Below are positions 28,701 to 40,700 of a stretch of 64,000 nucleotides of DNA, piece by piece. The stretch is from assembly GCA_034231615.1 (NCBI GenBank), contig CM067307.1:8816437-8880436 (forward strand), written 5' to 3'. Position numbers and translations under genes: made by a program. Numbering within the stretch: position 1 is the first letter of the stretch; each line of letters opens with the position of its first letter. Below the pieces are notes generated by a model. The model ran no database searches. It worked only from the letters and a program-made list of their open reading frames with translations, and was not told the origin of the DNA. Origin of the DNA: Meghimatium bilineatum. Its lineage: Eukaryota > Mollusca > Gastropoda > Stylommatophora > Philomycidae.

Positions 28701-31700
28701 ACACACACAATTTCAATTATATGTTATATATTTGCTGAGACAACATTTTAAAGTTGGGCAAAGCTGGTGGAACGTGCTATAGAGATTAATGCCTCGTTCC
28801 TACGTAATGCTTTCTGAGAACTATATTGGATGTGGGATCTGCGAACCAGCTCCAGGTTTTCGTGTTCAAGCTTTTCAGGGATAAATGGTCAAGCAGGAAA
28901 AAAGATGAAGCACAAATTAGACCAGATGGGTAGTTGGGGTTTAGGACAGAAACTGGGCATCAGTCAGTGAGTTTAGTCTAATTTGCTAATCTTGGTAATC
29001 TTTCTAGTCACACCAGTCATTGAGTTTAGTTTAGAGCGGAAACTTAGCAAGGGGTGGTAAGGGGGGGGGGGGGGTCTAGAGAGGAGAAACTTAGCAAGAG
29101 TTGATAATCTTAGCCTAGGGCAGGAAATTCTAGAAGTGAGTTATAGATCTGATGTGGTAAGAAAGTAAGCGGACTGTAGTCTGCTGTCATGTTTAGATGT
29201 TCGCAGGACTTGAACATCTGTGAAGATACGCTCGACATTCCGTTAGCCGGACTACATTCTGTTAATTTTTAGGAGTTTGAGAACGAACACAGAAGAAGAA
29301 GCAATCATGACGAAAATAATGTAAATTTTATAGCCAGTTAAATTTGTTCAAATACATATCTAGTCAATTATAGTCATGAAATAGCCAATATGGCAACCAT
29401 GAAGCATCGCCAACTTTCAGAAACACTAGAACACATATCTTGTTTAAAGCGAGAAATTATGGGTTGATGGTGAACTCAGAAATAGAATAAAATGTTTTAA
29501 AGTTTTCAAATTTGTCACTGTTAGATATGCATCTATGTCAGCTGATGTAACTCTAAAACAAAACAAAAAAGAAGCACCATATGTTGACACCAGTAATTTA
29601 TTTTCCAATTGGTGACGTATCCTATTCATTAACCATCAAACCAGCGTTTTTTGGCACATAGCCGGGCATTTTGTAATTACTTGGGGATGTATATTCGTAA
29701 AAATATATATTAATTTTTGTTGGTTTCTGTTTCTCTGTGGACACAAATATTAATGACGAAAAATCGGCACAGGTTACCTGTCTATAGAACAGACAGTATT
29801 TATGGGAAAAAAAATTGCCACAGGCCAGTGATGTGTCGTCATTGGTCTGGTAGGACTACGCTAGTCCCCAGTCGTTATAGTATTTTACGAGTTGGATAAA
29901 GGACCTAATTTTAGTTAATAGGCAGACAGTGACGTATTTTCTTTTTTAACTATTTTTTTAAATTATCTTGCTATAGTGTCTCCTAATGCGGTCCTCACAC
30001 ACTCCCAACTTCTTTGTTGTTTTATCTTTCCTCTCAACATCATTTGTCTATATTGGTTCTGTGGCGTTATTTTTTCACTGTCATCCCTTTCCACAGTTCT
30101 ACACAGTACACTTCAAAGGTTCGGTTATAATTCGTAAGACAACAGTACTTACTTGTTGGTTTCCAGTGCTGTTTTTACAGTAGCAAGAAGTCAGAAGTAC
30201 AGATCTAGATGACAGATTGTTCTTACTAGTTGACGGATTGTTCTTACTAACTGACGGATTGTTCTTACTAGAGCAGAGGTGGATATCCTCTTTGGGTCCT
30301 TTTGTCGATGTTTGGGGTGAACTTCCTCTTTATATTAACTCCTTTTAGTCTTGTGAATTTCAAATGAACGTCAAAGTACTTGCTACCAATTGTTGAGAGC
30401 ATTCTCTGTAATGTAAGACTAGTGTTTGAAGTCCATTGTGTCAGACATCACACTCAATCTGGCAACTAGCAAGACACACTCAATCTGGCAACTAGCAACA
30501 CACACTCAAATTTGGCAACTAGCAACACACACTCAAATTTGGCAACTAGCAACACACACTCAAATTTGGCAACTAGCAACACACACTCAATCTGGCAACT
30601 AGCAACACACACTCTAATCTGGCAACTAGCAACACACTCTAATCTGGCAACTAGCAACACACACTCTAATCTGACAACTAGCAACACACTCTAATCTGGC
30701 AACTAGCAACACACACTCAATCTGGCAACTAGCAACACACACTCAAATTTGGCAACTAGCAACACACACTAAATCTGGCAACTAGCAACACACACTCAAT
30801 CTGGCAACTAGCAACACACACTCAATCTGGCAACTAGCAACACACACTCAATCTGGCAACTAGCAACACACACTCAATCTGACAACTAGCAACACTGTTT
30901 TAAACTAGTAAATTAGTGATGGTGGTGGTTCAGCTTAATTTTCTCATTACTGTTTAGCAATTTTACATTATTCGTTTCTGGAGTGGAAAATATGCAATGT
31001 TCTAATATGTGATATTTCATTTGTTCTGTATATATGTTGTGACAGTCTGGTGTTTGTCATAGCCAGATCCTAGAATTGTTAAGTATCTGTGCACTAGGTA
31101 AGGATGAAAGAATATATTATATTACTATTGTTTGTATTATCTCCAGGTCCTTACTACTGTGGTGTTGGTGCTAATAAGGTGTATGGTCGAGACATTGTGG
31201 AAGCTCACTACAGAGCATGCCTTTATGCTGGAGTCAAGATTAGCGGATGCAATGCTGAGGTTATGCCAGCTCAGGTAGGACTTATCCACATTATGTTATT
31301 TGCAGTTCTACTGCTATTTTCCTTCATCCCAAGACCCACTAGGGGTGTTAAGGGTACCGCATTGTTTCATACAGACCCAGAGTTAGCAGATAACCAAGAT
31401 CCTTAAAGTACCTCCTCATAGTGCACCTGGAAACAGAAATACAGCATATTGTGATTTTTGTGGCCAATACTTTTGAGGATTATGTCCGTGAATGTGGAGG
31501 CTGCAGATGGAATGAGAATTGATAGCAAAAAAGACTAGCAATATCTCAGACACCACTATGCCAACAACAACATCTACAACAACATTGTCGAAACACAGTG
31601 ATGCAAGACATTTTCTGGCTCGGGCAGCAGAAATACAGATGCATTGGAGGGGTGGCCAATGCAAATGTCATGATATGGGTAGATGTCATTGCGAATATTT

Positions 31701-34700
31701 GGAGCCATGCGCTATTTTCAATGCGCTATTAAGTCTTCATAAGGATAACATATTGAGTACACTGAGATAGCTGCACATTGCCAAAGGGCAACACCACATG
31801 AAAAAAACAACTGGAAAAATGCTTTTGGAAATCGGAATTAAAGTATTGTTTAGCTTGGGAACAAACTTCTAGTCCCCAGTGCTCCTAAATATATGCTCAG
31901 ACTTGCACAAGGGGTTCACAATTTCAGTGAACGACCCCTCGGCTAAGAGGACAAACAAACCTGGGCCCAACTCTGTTGTCAAGTTTTTCCTATACCGAAA
32001 TCATGCTCATGGATGAGAAAAAGTTCAGTACCCAATGGCCACAGGCACAATATGTATAATTATGTGAGACAAGATCACTGACAGTGGAACACCTTGTGCA
32101 AGATACACGTAGTTGATCCAAGCCTAAATCCCTGATTGCCGCCTCTTCAGAGACTGCCACCCAGGGACACATTTTGGCCTGTAAAGTCTAAGGGCACAGT
32201 GGGTGATAAACCATCACAGCATAAAGTCAATACACATCCACCGCCTGGTGCCAGGCAGAAAGGCTGTCACAAACTAGGGAAGCCCAAGCGAATCAGTGGC
32301 TTGCCGAAAAGGAATGTGCTGGGCCAGAAGGCACTTTGCTTCAAGCGGCAGTACAGCGTACTCCACGTTCCCTGGCAGAAATCACATAAATTTTCATAAT
32401 GGTTATCAGACAGTGAACACTAACAAACAAACAAGATCCACAACATTTCTACTCACAAAGCAGCAGTTTATTCAGAGCATGGATTAGACTCAACCATCTG
32501 AGGACTCACAAACAAATCTAATTTGAGCTTTTTCAATGTCATGTACATTTTTGCTTGCGAAGGGGAAACATCAATCAATCATAGTTCTATGGAAAACATG
32601 ATGATAATAAAATAATCTCTTTAGCTGTGAGCAGGTGACACTTGACAGCCCATAGCCGTTCTGCCAAAAGCACAGATTCTCAGTTGTGTAACAGAGATGA
32701 CACTCGGACTCAGCATAAGGTTGTCTCAACAGCATGGTTGCGTAAGGGGAGTTTGTGGGTGCATGTTTTGTCCCAGAAGGAAAGCATTCCTGTTTGCCAG
32801 CATACCAAAATGACCATGTCCTGCCAGGAGCAGAGCACACACTTCTGGCCTAACTGTCTCATCATTCTTCCCTAAATTTGTTGACCCATCCACAATGATG
32901 GCACATCTAGCAATCCTCGTTACCTAGGAGTCTGAGACAAAAGAACAATGGTGAAATGTCTGCTGACCTGCATCTTTTCATCATCCGTGGGGATGATTTG
33001 GTAGAAGACAATAGTAACACTACCACATGCCATGAATGTCACAAGATATGTTTAAGGAGGTACGGTGCGAGGTTGATCCATGAATTCCACTATGATGAAG
33101 CCAGCTGAAGACCCAACCTGGACTCCTTGGAGAGAATAAATTTGACCCTTTTATCTGCAGCATGTCTCAAGATTTCAGTATGTCATCTCTGGTGATTGTC
33201 CAGCTAATTTGCATTGCACCCTTCAGTCACATTGAGTAAAGCTTTGTAGAACCTTCACATTGAACATGATGCCAGAGAGATGCTCACCTGGAGATAAAAG
33301 TACAACTCCAGTGGTGCCTGGTAAATAGAATGACAAATTTTACCATCCTGTATTTAGGTTTGTTTTTAAACATGTATCTTTAATATATAAGGCAAAAGGC
33401 ATTACAGAATCTCCAGACATCAATAACTATTGGCGGTAGATCACATTGTAACTTGCGTTATGCTGATGACATCGATCTCTTGGCTGATTTCGAATCTGAA
33501 CTTCAGGAACTCACCTCAAAGTTGGAAGAAGTTAGTGGGAAATTAGCATTGATAAAGGCAAGATATTGGTGACTAGTGAAACCAACAAGTTCCCATGAAT
33601 ATCCGGTTAAACCGTCATAAACTTGAAGAAGATACCACCATCAAATATCCTGGGTCCCAAATATGTGATGATGGCAACTCAGGAAAAGAGATTAAGTTAA
33701 TACTCGCATACCGATGGCTGCTGTGGAGAGGTTAAATATGATATTGAAAAGTAAGATCAGTATATTACAGTAAAGATCAATCTATTCAGATCGTTAGTGC
33801 TAAGTATACTTTTACATGGATGTGAAAGTTGGACACTCAATGTAGACACAGAAAGGAGGATTCAGGTTTTTGAAAACAAGTGCTACAGATGTGTGTCAAG
33901 AATTAGCTATGTAGAACATCACAAAATAAATATATTTGTCTGACAGCAAATAAACAAACTTGTAGGATATCAAGAACCACTTTTGGCAGTGGTTAAATGG
34001 TATAAACTTGTTTGGTTTTGGCATGTAACAAGACATGACTCGCTTTATAAAATTATTTTTCAAGAAACAATTCAGGGTGGAAGGAAAAGAGGAGGTAGGA
34101 AAAAATCATGGATTGACAATGCCAAAAGATGGTCTGGGCGTGATTTTTCTACACTCCTCCAAATCGCTGAGGATAGAGTTGTTTGGAGATCTATTTGTGT
34201 GTTGTCGCCAGTGTGGCACCCCTACGACCCTTATAGGTTATGGGACCTAAGATTATTATTTACCTGTAGTTCTCCATTCACCTCATTTATTCCCTTCATT
34301 CACTTCACTTATCCTTGACTCACTTCCACTTATCCCTTCATTCACTTCACTTATCCTTGATTCACTTCCACTTATCCCTTCATTCACCTCACTTATCCCT
34401 TTATTCACTTCACTTATCCTTGACTCACTTCCACTTATCCCTTCATTCACTTCCACTTATCCTTGACTCACTTCCACTTATCCCTTCATTAACCTCACTT
34501 ATCCCTTGATTCACTTCCATTTATCCTTGATTCACTTCCACTTATCCCTTCATTTACTTCACTTATCCTTGATTCACTTCCACTTATCCCTTCATTCATT
34601 TCCACTTATCCCTTCATTCACTTCCACTTATCCCTTCATTCACATCACTTATCCTTCCACCCATTTAAGATTGTAACTTTTCTGCTTCTTCTTTCATCAT

Positions 34701-37700
34701 TTTCTCTCATATTACTTTTAGCACTAACCAATTTCTCAGCTTCCACTTTCAGATGCACAGACTTCCCCATCGTTTGATGTTGACTCCAAGTTTAATCTCA
34801 CTTATCTGAGCTTCATTATCAATCATTAATTAGTGTACAGTTTTCGCCATTGGCATACTGTCGTTATTCAGACTTGATTTTAAATCTTCTAGCACAGCTT
34901 TGTGTACACTTTCTGGTATGCTTGATCTAAAAAAAATGTATTTGTTTGTTTGTGGGCGTGCATGTTTATTTCCCTTCTCCCTCACGCACGCGCTCATGCA
35001 CGTACACCCACACACCACATCCAACAGACAAAACAAAGATCAAACCAATAAACAACGTGGACAATATCTAACTAGAGTGTGTTCCAAACAAATGAATATC
35101 TGGGAGAAAATATAAACAATTCCGGAGATTGTTTAGTTGAGATTAGAAGAAGATTCACAATTGCAACACTCAAATTAACACAAATGAGAAAGCTATGGCA
35201 AAGTAGTAATGACGACACTAAAGTAACCCTATTAAGATCATGTGTTTTCCTAGTGGCAATATATGGATGCGAGACTTAGATTTAAACAAGACAGACAATA
35301 TCCAAAACAATAAATTCATTTGAAATAAAGTGCTACAGAAAGATCATACGAATATCATGGACAGAGAAAAAGAAGAACATTGAAGTTTTGAAATTACTGA
35401 AACTAGAAGGGTGGCTTCTAAATACCATCATAAGAAGGAAGCTACAGTATTTTTGACACTTAAAGTGACATGATGGTATCAAGAGGCTGATTCTGGAGGG
35501 CAGAGTGTCAGGCAAGAGAAGAATAGGAAGACCAAGAAGATGATGGACCAGCGACATCAAATAATGTATGCACGTGTCTGGTCAATGCAGGCCTGCTTGC
35601 CCAGGACAGAGATGTGTTCAGAGTATCCACGATGCATACAACGTTCTGGAAAGAATATGTCGCTTGATATATTTGCTAGTAACTTTTTCCAACTTTGTTG
35701 TTAGCTCTTATAGTTCTTGTTCTGACCCTGCTATAAGTTCAACATCATCGGCGAAATGCATATTTGAGTTAGGTCGGTCGATGTAGACTTGTTATTATAC
35801 TGAAGGATCTCTTGTATTTTATGTTCTAGGTATATGTTGAAAAGTACTGGAGACATTATGCATCCCTGCCAAGCTCCTACATTTGTATTAAAGTTCTCTG
35901 AACTATATCCTGCTAATCTGCAAGATTTTGAGGACAAGCGCAGAAGAATACCCTGAAGTGCACCTGAGAATATACACATTTTAACCAGTTAATTTTTTAC
36001 GGCCAACTCTTTATGAGATGAACATAAGCTGATAATGTTAACTTGTTGGGAGATTTGAACACACTCTAGACAAATAACACCTCTGAGCACTAAAACCCAA
36101 CAGAAGCAGCTGATGGATCCTTCACAAAAAAAGTCTCAGTAGCTCAGAGATGGATAGTGTCAGAAGAGCTAGTTGTCAACATGTTTGATTTTATTTTGGT
36201 GCTGGAGGGTCTAGGCATGGAAGTTGTTTAATGATATGGTTGTACAAATGTATACTATCCTATGGTTAAGGTGTTGTTCCCTAGTATTTCATCTTCTGAA
36301 TTCATTCTCAAACTCCTGCAGATTAGCATGATGTAATCTGGAACGAAATCCAATTGGCTGCAATATCTGCTTTTCGGCCTAACACATATGACTTCAGCAT
36401 GGATTCCGTATCACATTGACACTATCAATGAGATTAGACAATCAATTCCAAACGAAGACGGATGTGTTGGGCCATTGGCGCAAATAAAATGGCACCACAA
36501 TGCATTTCCATTCTCTGGTCTACATCCTACTGGAAATCTAGCAGGACCATGGTCCTGCTACAAGGGATATCCAGCGAAAGTTTGAAAATTAATGCTGAAG
36601 AAGAAGAACTTAGAAGACAATGAACTTCACCCAAAAACCTTCTAATCAACTTTTTATTATGTGCATGAGCGGTAACAATGTTACTATTCTTTGCATCTCT
36701 GAACATTTGTCACTTTGATCTTTGCCGATGTCCATGCAGATCACGTCAATGTGATACAGTTTGTATTGAGGAAATAATTATATTCTTGATTTTCAAATAA
36801 GATTTGTTTTTGGGTATTCTACAGTGGGAATTCCAGGTTGGACCTTGTGAGGGCATTGAAATGGGTGACCATCTCTGGATAGCTCGTTATATCCTTCACC
36901 GTGTGGCTGAGGAGTTTGGTATAGTGGTAACCCTTGATCCGAAGCCAATGGAAGGTGACTGGAATGGTGCTGGCGCTCATTGTAACTACAGCACCAAGGA
37001 AATGAGAGAGCCTAATGGCATTAAGTAAGTGCTTGTTTTCTAATTTTTTGTGCTTTTGTTTTATTTGATAGAGTTCCGCAGAAGACTGATGCATCTGGCC
37101 TTTAGCGCAAATAAAATGGTGACACACTGCTTTGTTTCTCTGAACTCTGTGTTCATTGTCAAACTCCTGCAGATTAGAAGGATGCGGACCAGACAACAGA
37201 ATGTGCTGTCCTATGCTTTACAGTTTAGCTGCGATATTTACACCTAATATGGCCTGACACATCCAACTTTAGCACAGAGTACACGTTGATAGTTCCTGGG
37301 ATGTGCTGCTTGAACGCACTCCTCAATTTCCCAGTGATATTTCCAAGATAACTAAAAAAAATAGAAAAATTGAAATCCTGCTTATCACAATTAAGTCTCC
37401 GGGGTGTCAAGTATAACTCAAAAATTGAAATACTGAAATCCTGATTAAATACACTCAAGTCCCCAGAGTGTCGACGTAAACCCAAAAAATAGAAATACTG
37501 AAATCCTGATTAAATACACTCAAGTCCCCAGAGTGTCGATGTAAACCAACAAAACATAGAAATACTGAAATCCTGATTAAATACACTCAAGTCCCCAGAG
37601 TGTCGATGTAAACCAACAAAAAATAGAAATACTAAAATCCTGATTAAATACACTCAAGTCCCCAGAGTGTCGATGTAAACCAACAAAACATAGAAATACT

Positions 37701-40700
37701 GAAATCCTGATTAAATACACTCAAGTCCCCAGAGTGTCGACGTAAACCAACAAAAATAGAAATACTGAAATCCTGATTAAATACACTCAAGTCCCCAGAG
37801 TGTCGACGTAAACCAACAAAAAATAGAAATACTGAAATCCTGATTAAATACACTCAAGTCCCCAGAGTGTCGATGTAAACCAACAAAACATAGAAATACT
37901 GAAATCCTGATTAAATACACTCAAGTCCCCAGAGTGTCAACGTAAACCAACAAAAATAGAAATACTGAAATCCTGATTAAATACACTCAAGTCCCCAGAG
38001 TGTCGACGTAAACCAACAAAAAATAGGACTGATACCCTGCTTAAACACACTCTTCAAGTGTCCATGATGACCCAAAGAGTAGAAAGGCTGAAGCACTGCT
38101 TAAACGCACTGAACTCCTCAAGTCCCCAGGGTGTCGAGGATAACTCAATAGAATAGAAAAACTGAAACCCTGCTTAACCTTTTTCCTGGCCTCATATCCA
38201 TTAAAACTCCAATTTCTCTAGTCTCATGAGCAGGAAACACACATGAAGCATACATAAGTAGAACTACAAGTACAGAAAAACCCGTTCACTTGAGTTGCAC
38301 TGCGTTTCAGTGTGGCTAGAACAGACCTAGTTCAGTTCCCGTTAGTCTGAAGAATTTTTCCTTCCTACTAGAATTTTCTGGTGAGCAGGAAACGCACAAG
38401 AATGATACATAAGTAGAACTAGTTACTAAATTTATTGCATAGGCCTACACAATATTACAAATATTATTGTTGACTATGATGGTGCTGAACGTGAGCACAA
38501 TGATCATTAGTCCAAAGATTTCAACACTAAAATGATCGCATGATTCAATTTCTCATTTTTTTTTAGAATATTTACAATCTAAATCTAATTTCCATCGTCT
38601 GAATCTTCTAACACAAGTTGGAAAGCTTTTCCTTTAGGACGCGGATGCATCCCTGATTTTCACCATGTTTCATTTTGAAGTCTAGACAGATAACATTGAT
38701 TTTAGGTACTCCGACAAATTGCCTGTGATGTCTGTTCTATAGAAAATGTCACAAGGTATGGTGGTCACTGCTTTGTCAGTTGATAGCCACAGAGAAGAAT
38801 AATAGGCCCACAGAGGAATTTGTCTTATATATACTAATATTAGTTAGCTGATGTTTGTGACTGCAATTTTTCACTTAGCTGATGTTTGTGACAGCAATTT
38901 TTCACTTAGCTGATGTTTGTGACTGCAATTTTTCACTTAGCTGATGTTTGTGACTGCAATTTTTCACTTAGCTGATGTTTGTGACTGCAATTTTTCAGTT
39001 AGCTGATGTTTGTGACTGCAATTTTTCAGTTAGCTGATGTTTGTGACTGCAATTTTTCAGTTAGCTGATGTTTGCCACTGCAATTTTTCACTTAGCTGAT
39101 GTTTGTGACTGCAATTTTTCAATTAGCTGATATTTGTGACAGCAATTTTTCAGTTAGATGATGTTTGTGACTGCAATTTTTCAGTTAGTTGATGTTTGTG
39201 ACTGCAATTTTTCAGTTAGCTGATGTTTGTGACTGCAATTATTCAGTTAGCTTTCCATGTTTTCACACAGAGCTATAGAAGATGCCATTGAGAAGTTGTC
39301 GAAGCAGCATGTACGTCACATCAAGGCCTATGATCCACGTGAAGGCAAGGACAATGAAAGACGCCTTACAGGCCACCATGAGACTTCTAGCATTCATGAT
39401 TTCTCAGCTGGTGTTGCCAATCGTGGCGCCAGTATAAGAATCCCACGCCAGGTAAAACTTAAGTATTTTTCTTGATATGTGCATATGTATTTGATGAGAC
39501 CAAGTAAAGCAGCGCCTCCACGGGACCATGATAGAACTCCATGGTAATCAGATTTTGTCACTTGTTTTCAAAAAGTTCCTGGAATTAGTGGAATCATACC
39601 CTAGAATGAGCTTTATTTTCAAGTTCCAGACCAGTGTTTGCATTCTTTTCAGTGCATAATTTTTCTGAGTTTCGGTATTGCCACAATTTTCTTTTTTATC
39701 TCGATGCATGCTCACACAACTAAGCTGTTCTTCCTCTACATTCTCCCCAAACAGCTACTGGTTAGCAGGATTGTAGTGTGGAAAATGTATGATATTCTCC
39801 CTCAAACAGCTACTGGTTAGCAGGATTGTAGTCTGGAAAATGTATGATATTCTCCCTCAAACAGCTACTGGTTAGCAGGATTGTAGTCTGGAAAATGTAT
39901 GATATTCTCCCTCAAACAGCTACTGGTTAGCAGGATTGTAGTCTGGAAAATGTATGATATTCTCCCTCAAACAGCTACTGGTTAGCAGGATTGTAGTCTG
40001 GAAAATGTATGATATTCTCCCTCAAACAGCTACTGGTTAGCAGGATTGTAGTCTGGAAAATGTATGATATTCTCCGTCAGCTACTGGTTAGCAGGATTGT
40101 TGTCCGGAAAATGGAATGCATTGTCTCACCTCTGTGTTGCCGGGAAAATGGGAGAAAGAATAGCAATACTGTTTACATTACATGCATGTCATAAGTAGCG
40201 ACTAAGGATGAGATGGAGTTGGCTGCCATATTCCAAACAGGGTCAAAGTGACCCAGAAGCCATAACGATGTCGGATGTATCAGGCCACAAGCTGCAGATA
40301 TCGCAACAAAACTTTAAACTTGACATGACGCATTCCATTCTGACTACATCCTGCTAATTGCAGATTAATGAGAAGAATGCGCTGTGTTGGTTTACAGCGT
40401 GACTGCGATATCTGAATCTTTTGGTCAGACACATCTGACTTCAGCACAACTTACGATCCACTTTGACCTATAGACAGCCAACTACACCCCAAAACATCCT
40501 TAGTCACCTCTTGCGACATGCATGGCAGGTCAGAGTTTTTCTATTTGCATCTCTTTTGGGTCCGACTATCCGTGAGTAAAGTCAAACTGTGACACAATGC
40601 ATGTGTCCTTTGATCTTGATCCTGTTAGCCAGTAGGAGTTTGAGAACAAATACAGATACAGAAGTTGCATAGATTAGCAGTTCTTCAACATTTTCCTGTT

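Larger units (their letters stand above)
5602..31146. other. Glutamine synthetase intron 4 (25.5 kb)
   Basis: Flanked by exons 4 and 5 of a continuous frame (phase 1). It contains about 17 tandem arrays, at least six LINE 3' ends and numerous SINE copies. Stretches with nothing recognisable are 6560-7015, 14850-15100, 17650-18250, 19600-20000, 20300-20990, 21520-22720, 22900-23270, 23350-23955, 26000-26530, 28100-29230 and 29320-30200. They hold AT-rich sequence, homopolymer runs and no coding-like frames. Confidence 0.85.
31275..36824. other. Glutamine synthetase intron 5
   Basis: 5.5 kb. 31400-32500 carries moderately GC-rich sequence with several short frames (for example [16 protein letters not shown] near 32010, faintly Tc1/mariner-transposase-like) that I cannot assign firmly. 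32880-33380 is unassigned. The rest is LINE, SINE and tandem repeat. Confidence 0.7.
37025..39270. other. Glutamine synthetase intron 6
   Basis: Mostly tandem arrays (37340-38180 and 38850-39250) plus SINE pieces. 38180-38830 is AT-rich with a direct repeat of CATAAGTAGAACTA motifs (38253 and 38408) and nothing coding. Confidence 0.8.

Noticed and set aside
34315-34509. His/Ser/Leu-rich frame
   Set aside because: Translation of a pyrimidine-rich simple repeat.
36819-37196. 125-codon - strand frame
   Set aside because: Mostly the antisense shadow of glutamine synthetase exon 6 plus SINE sequence.
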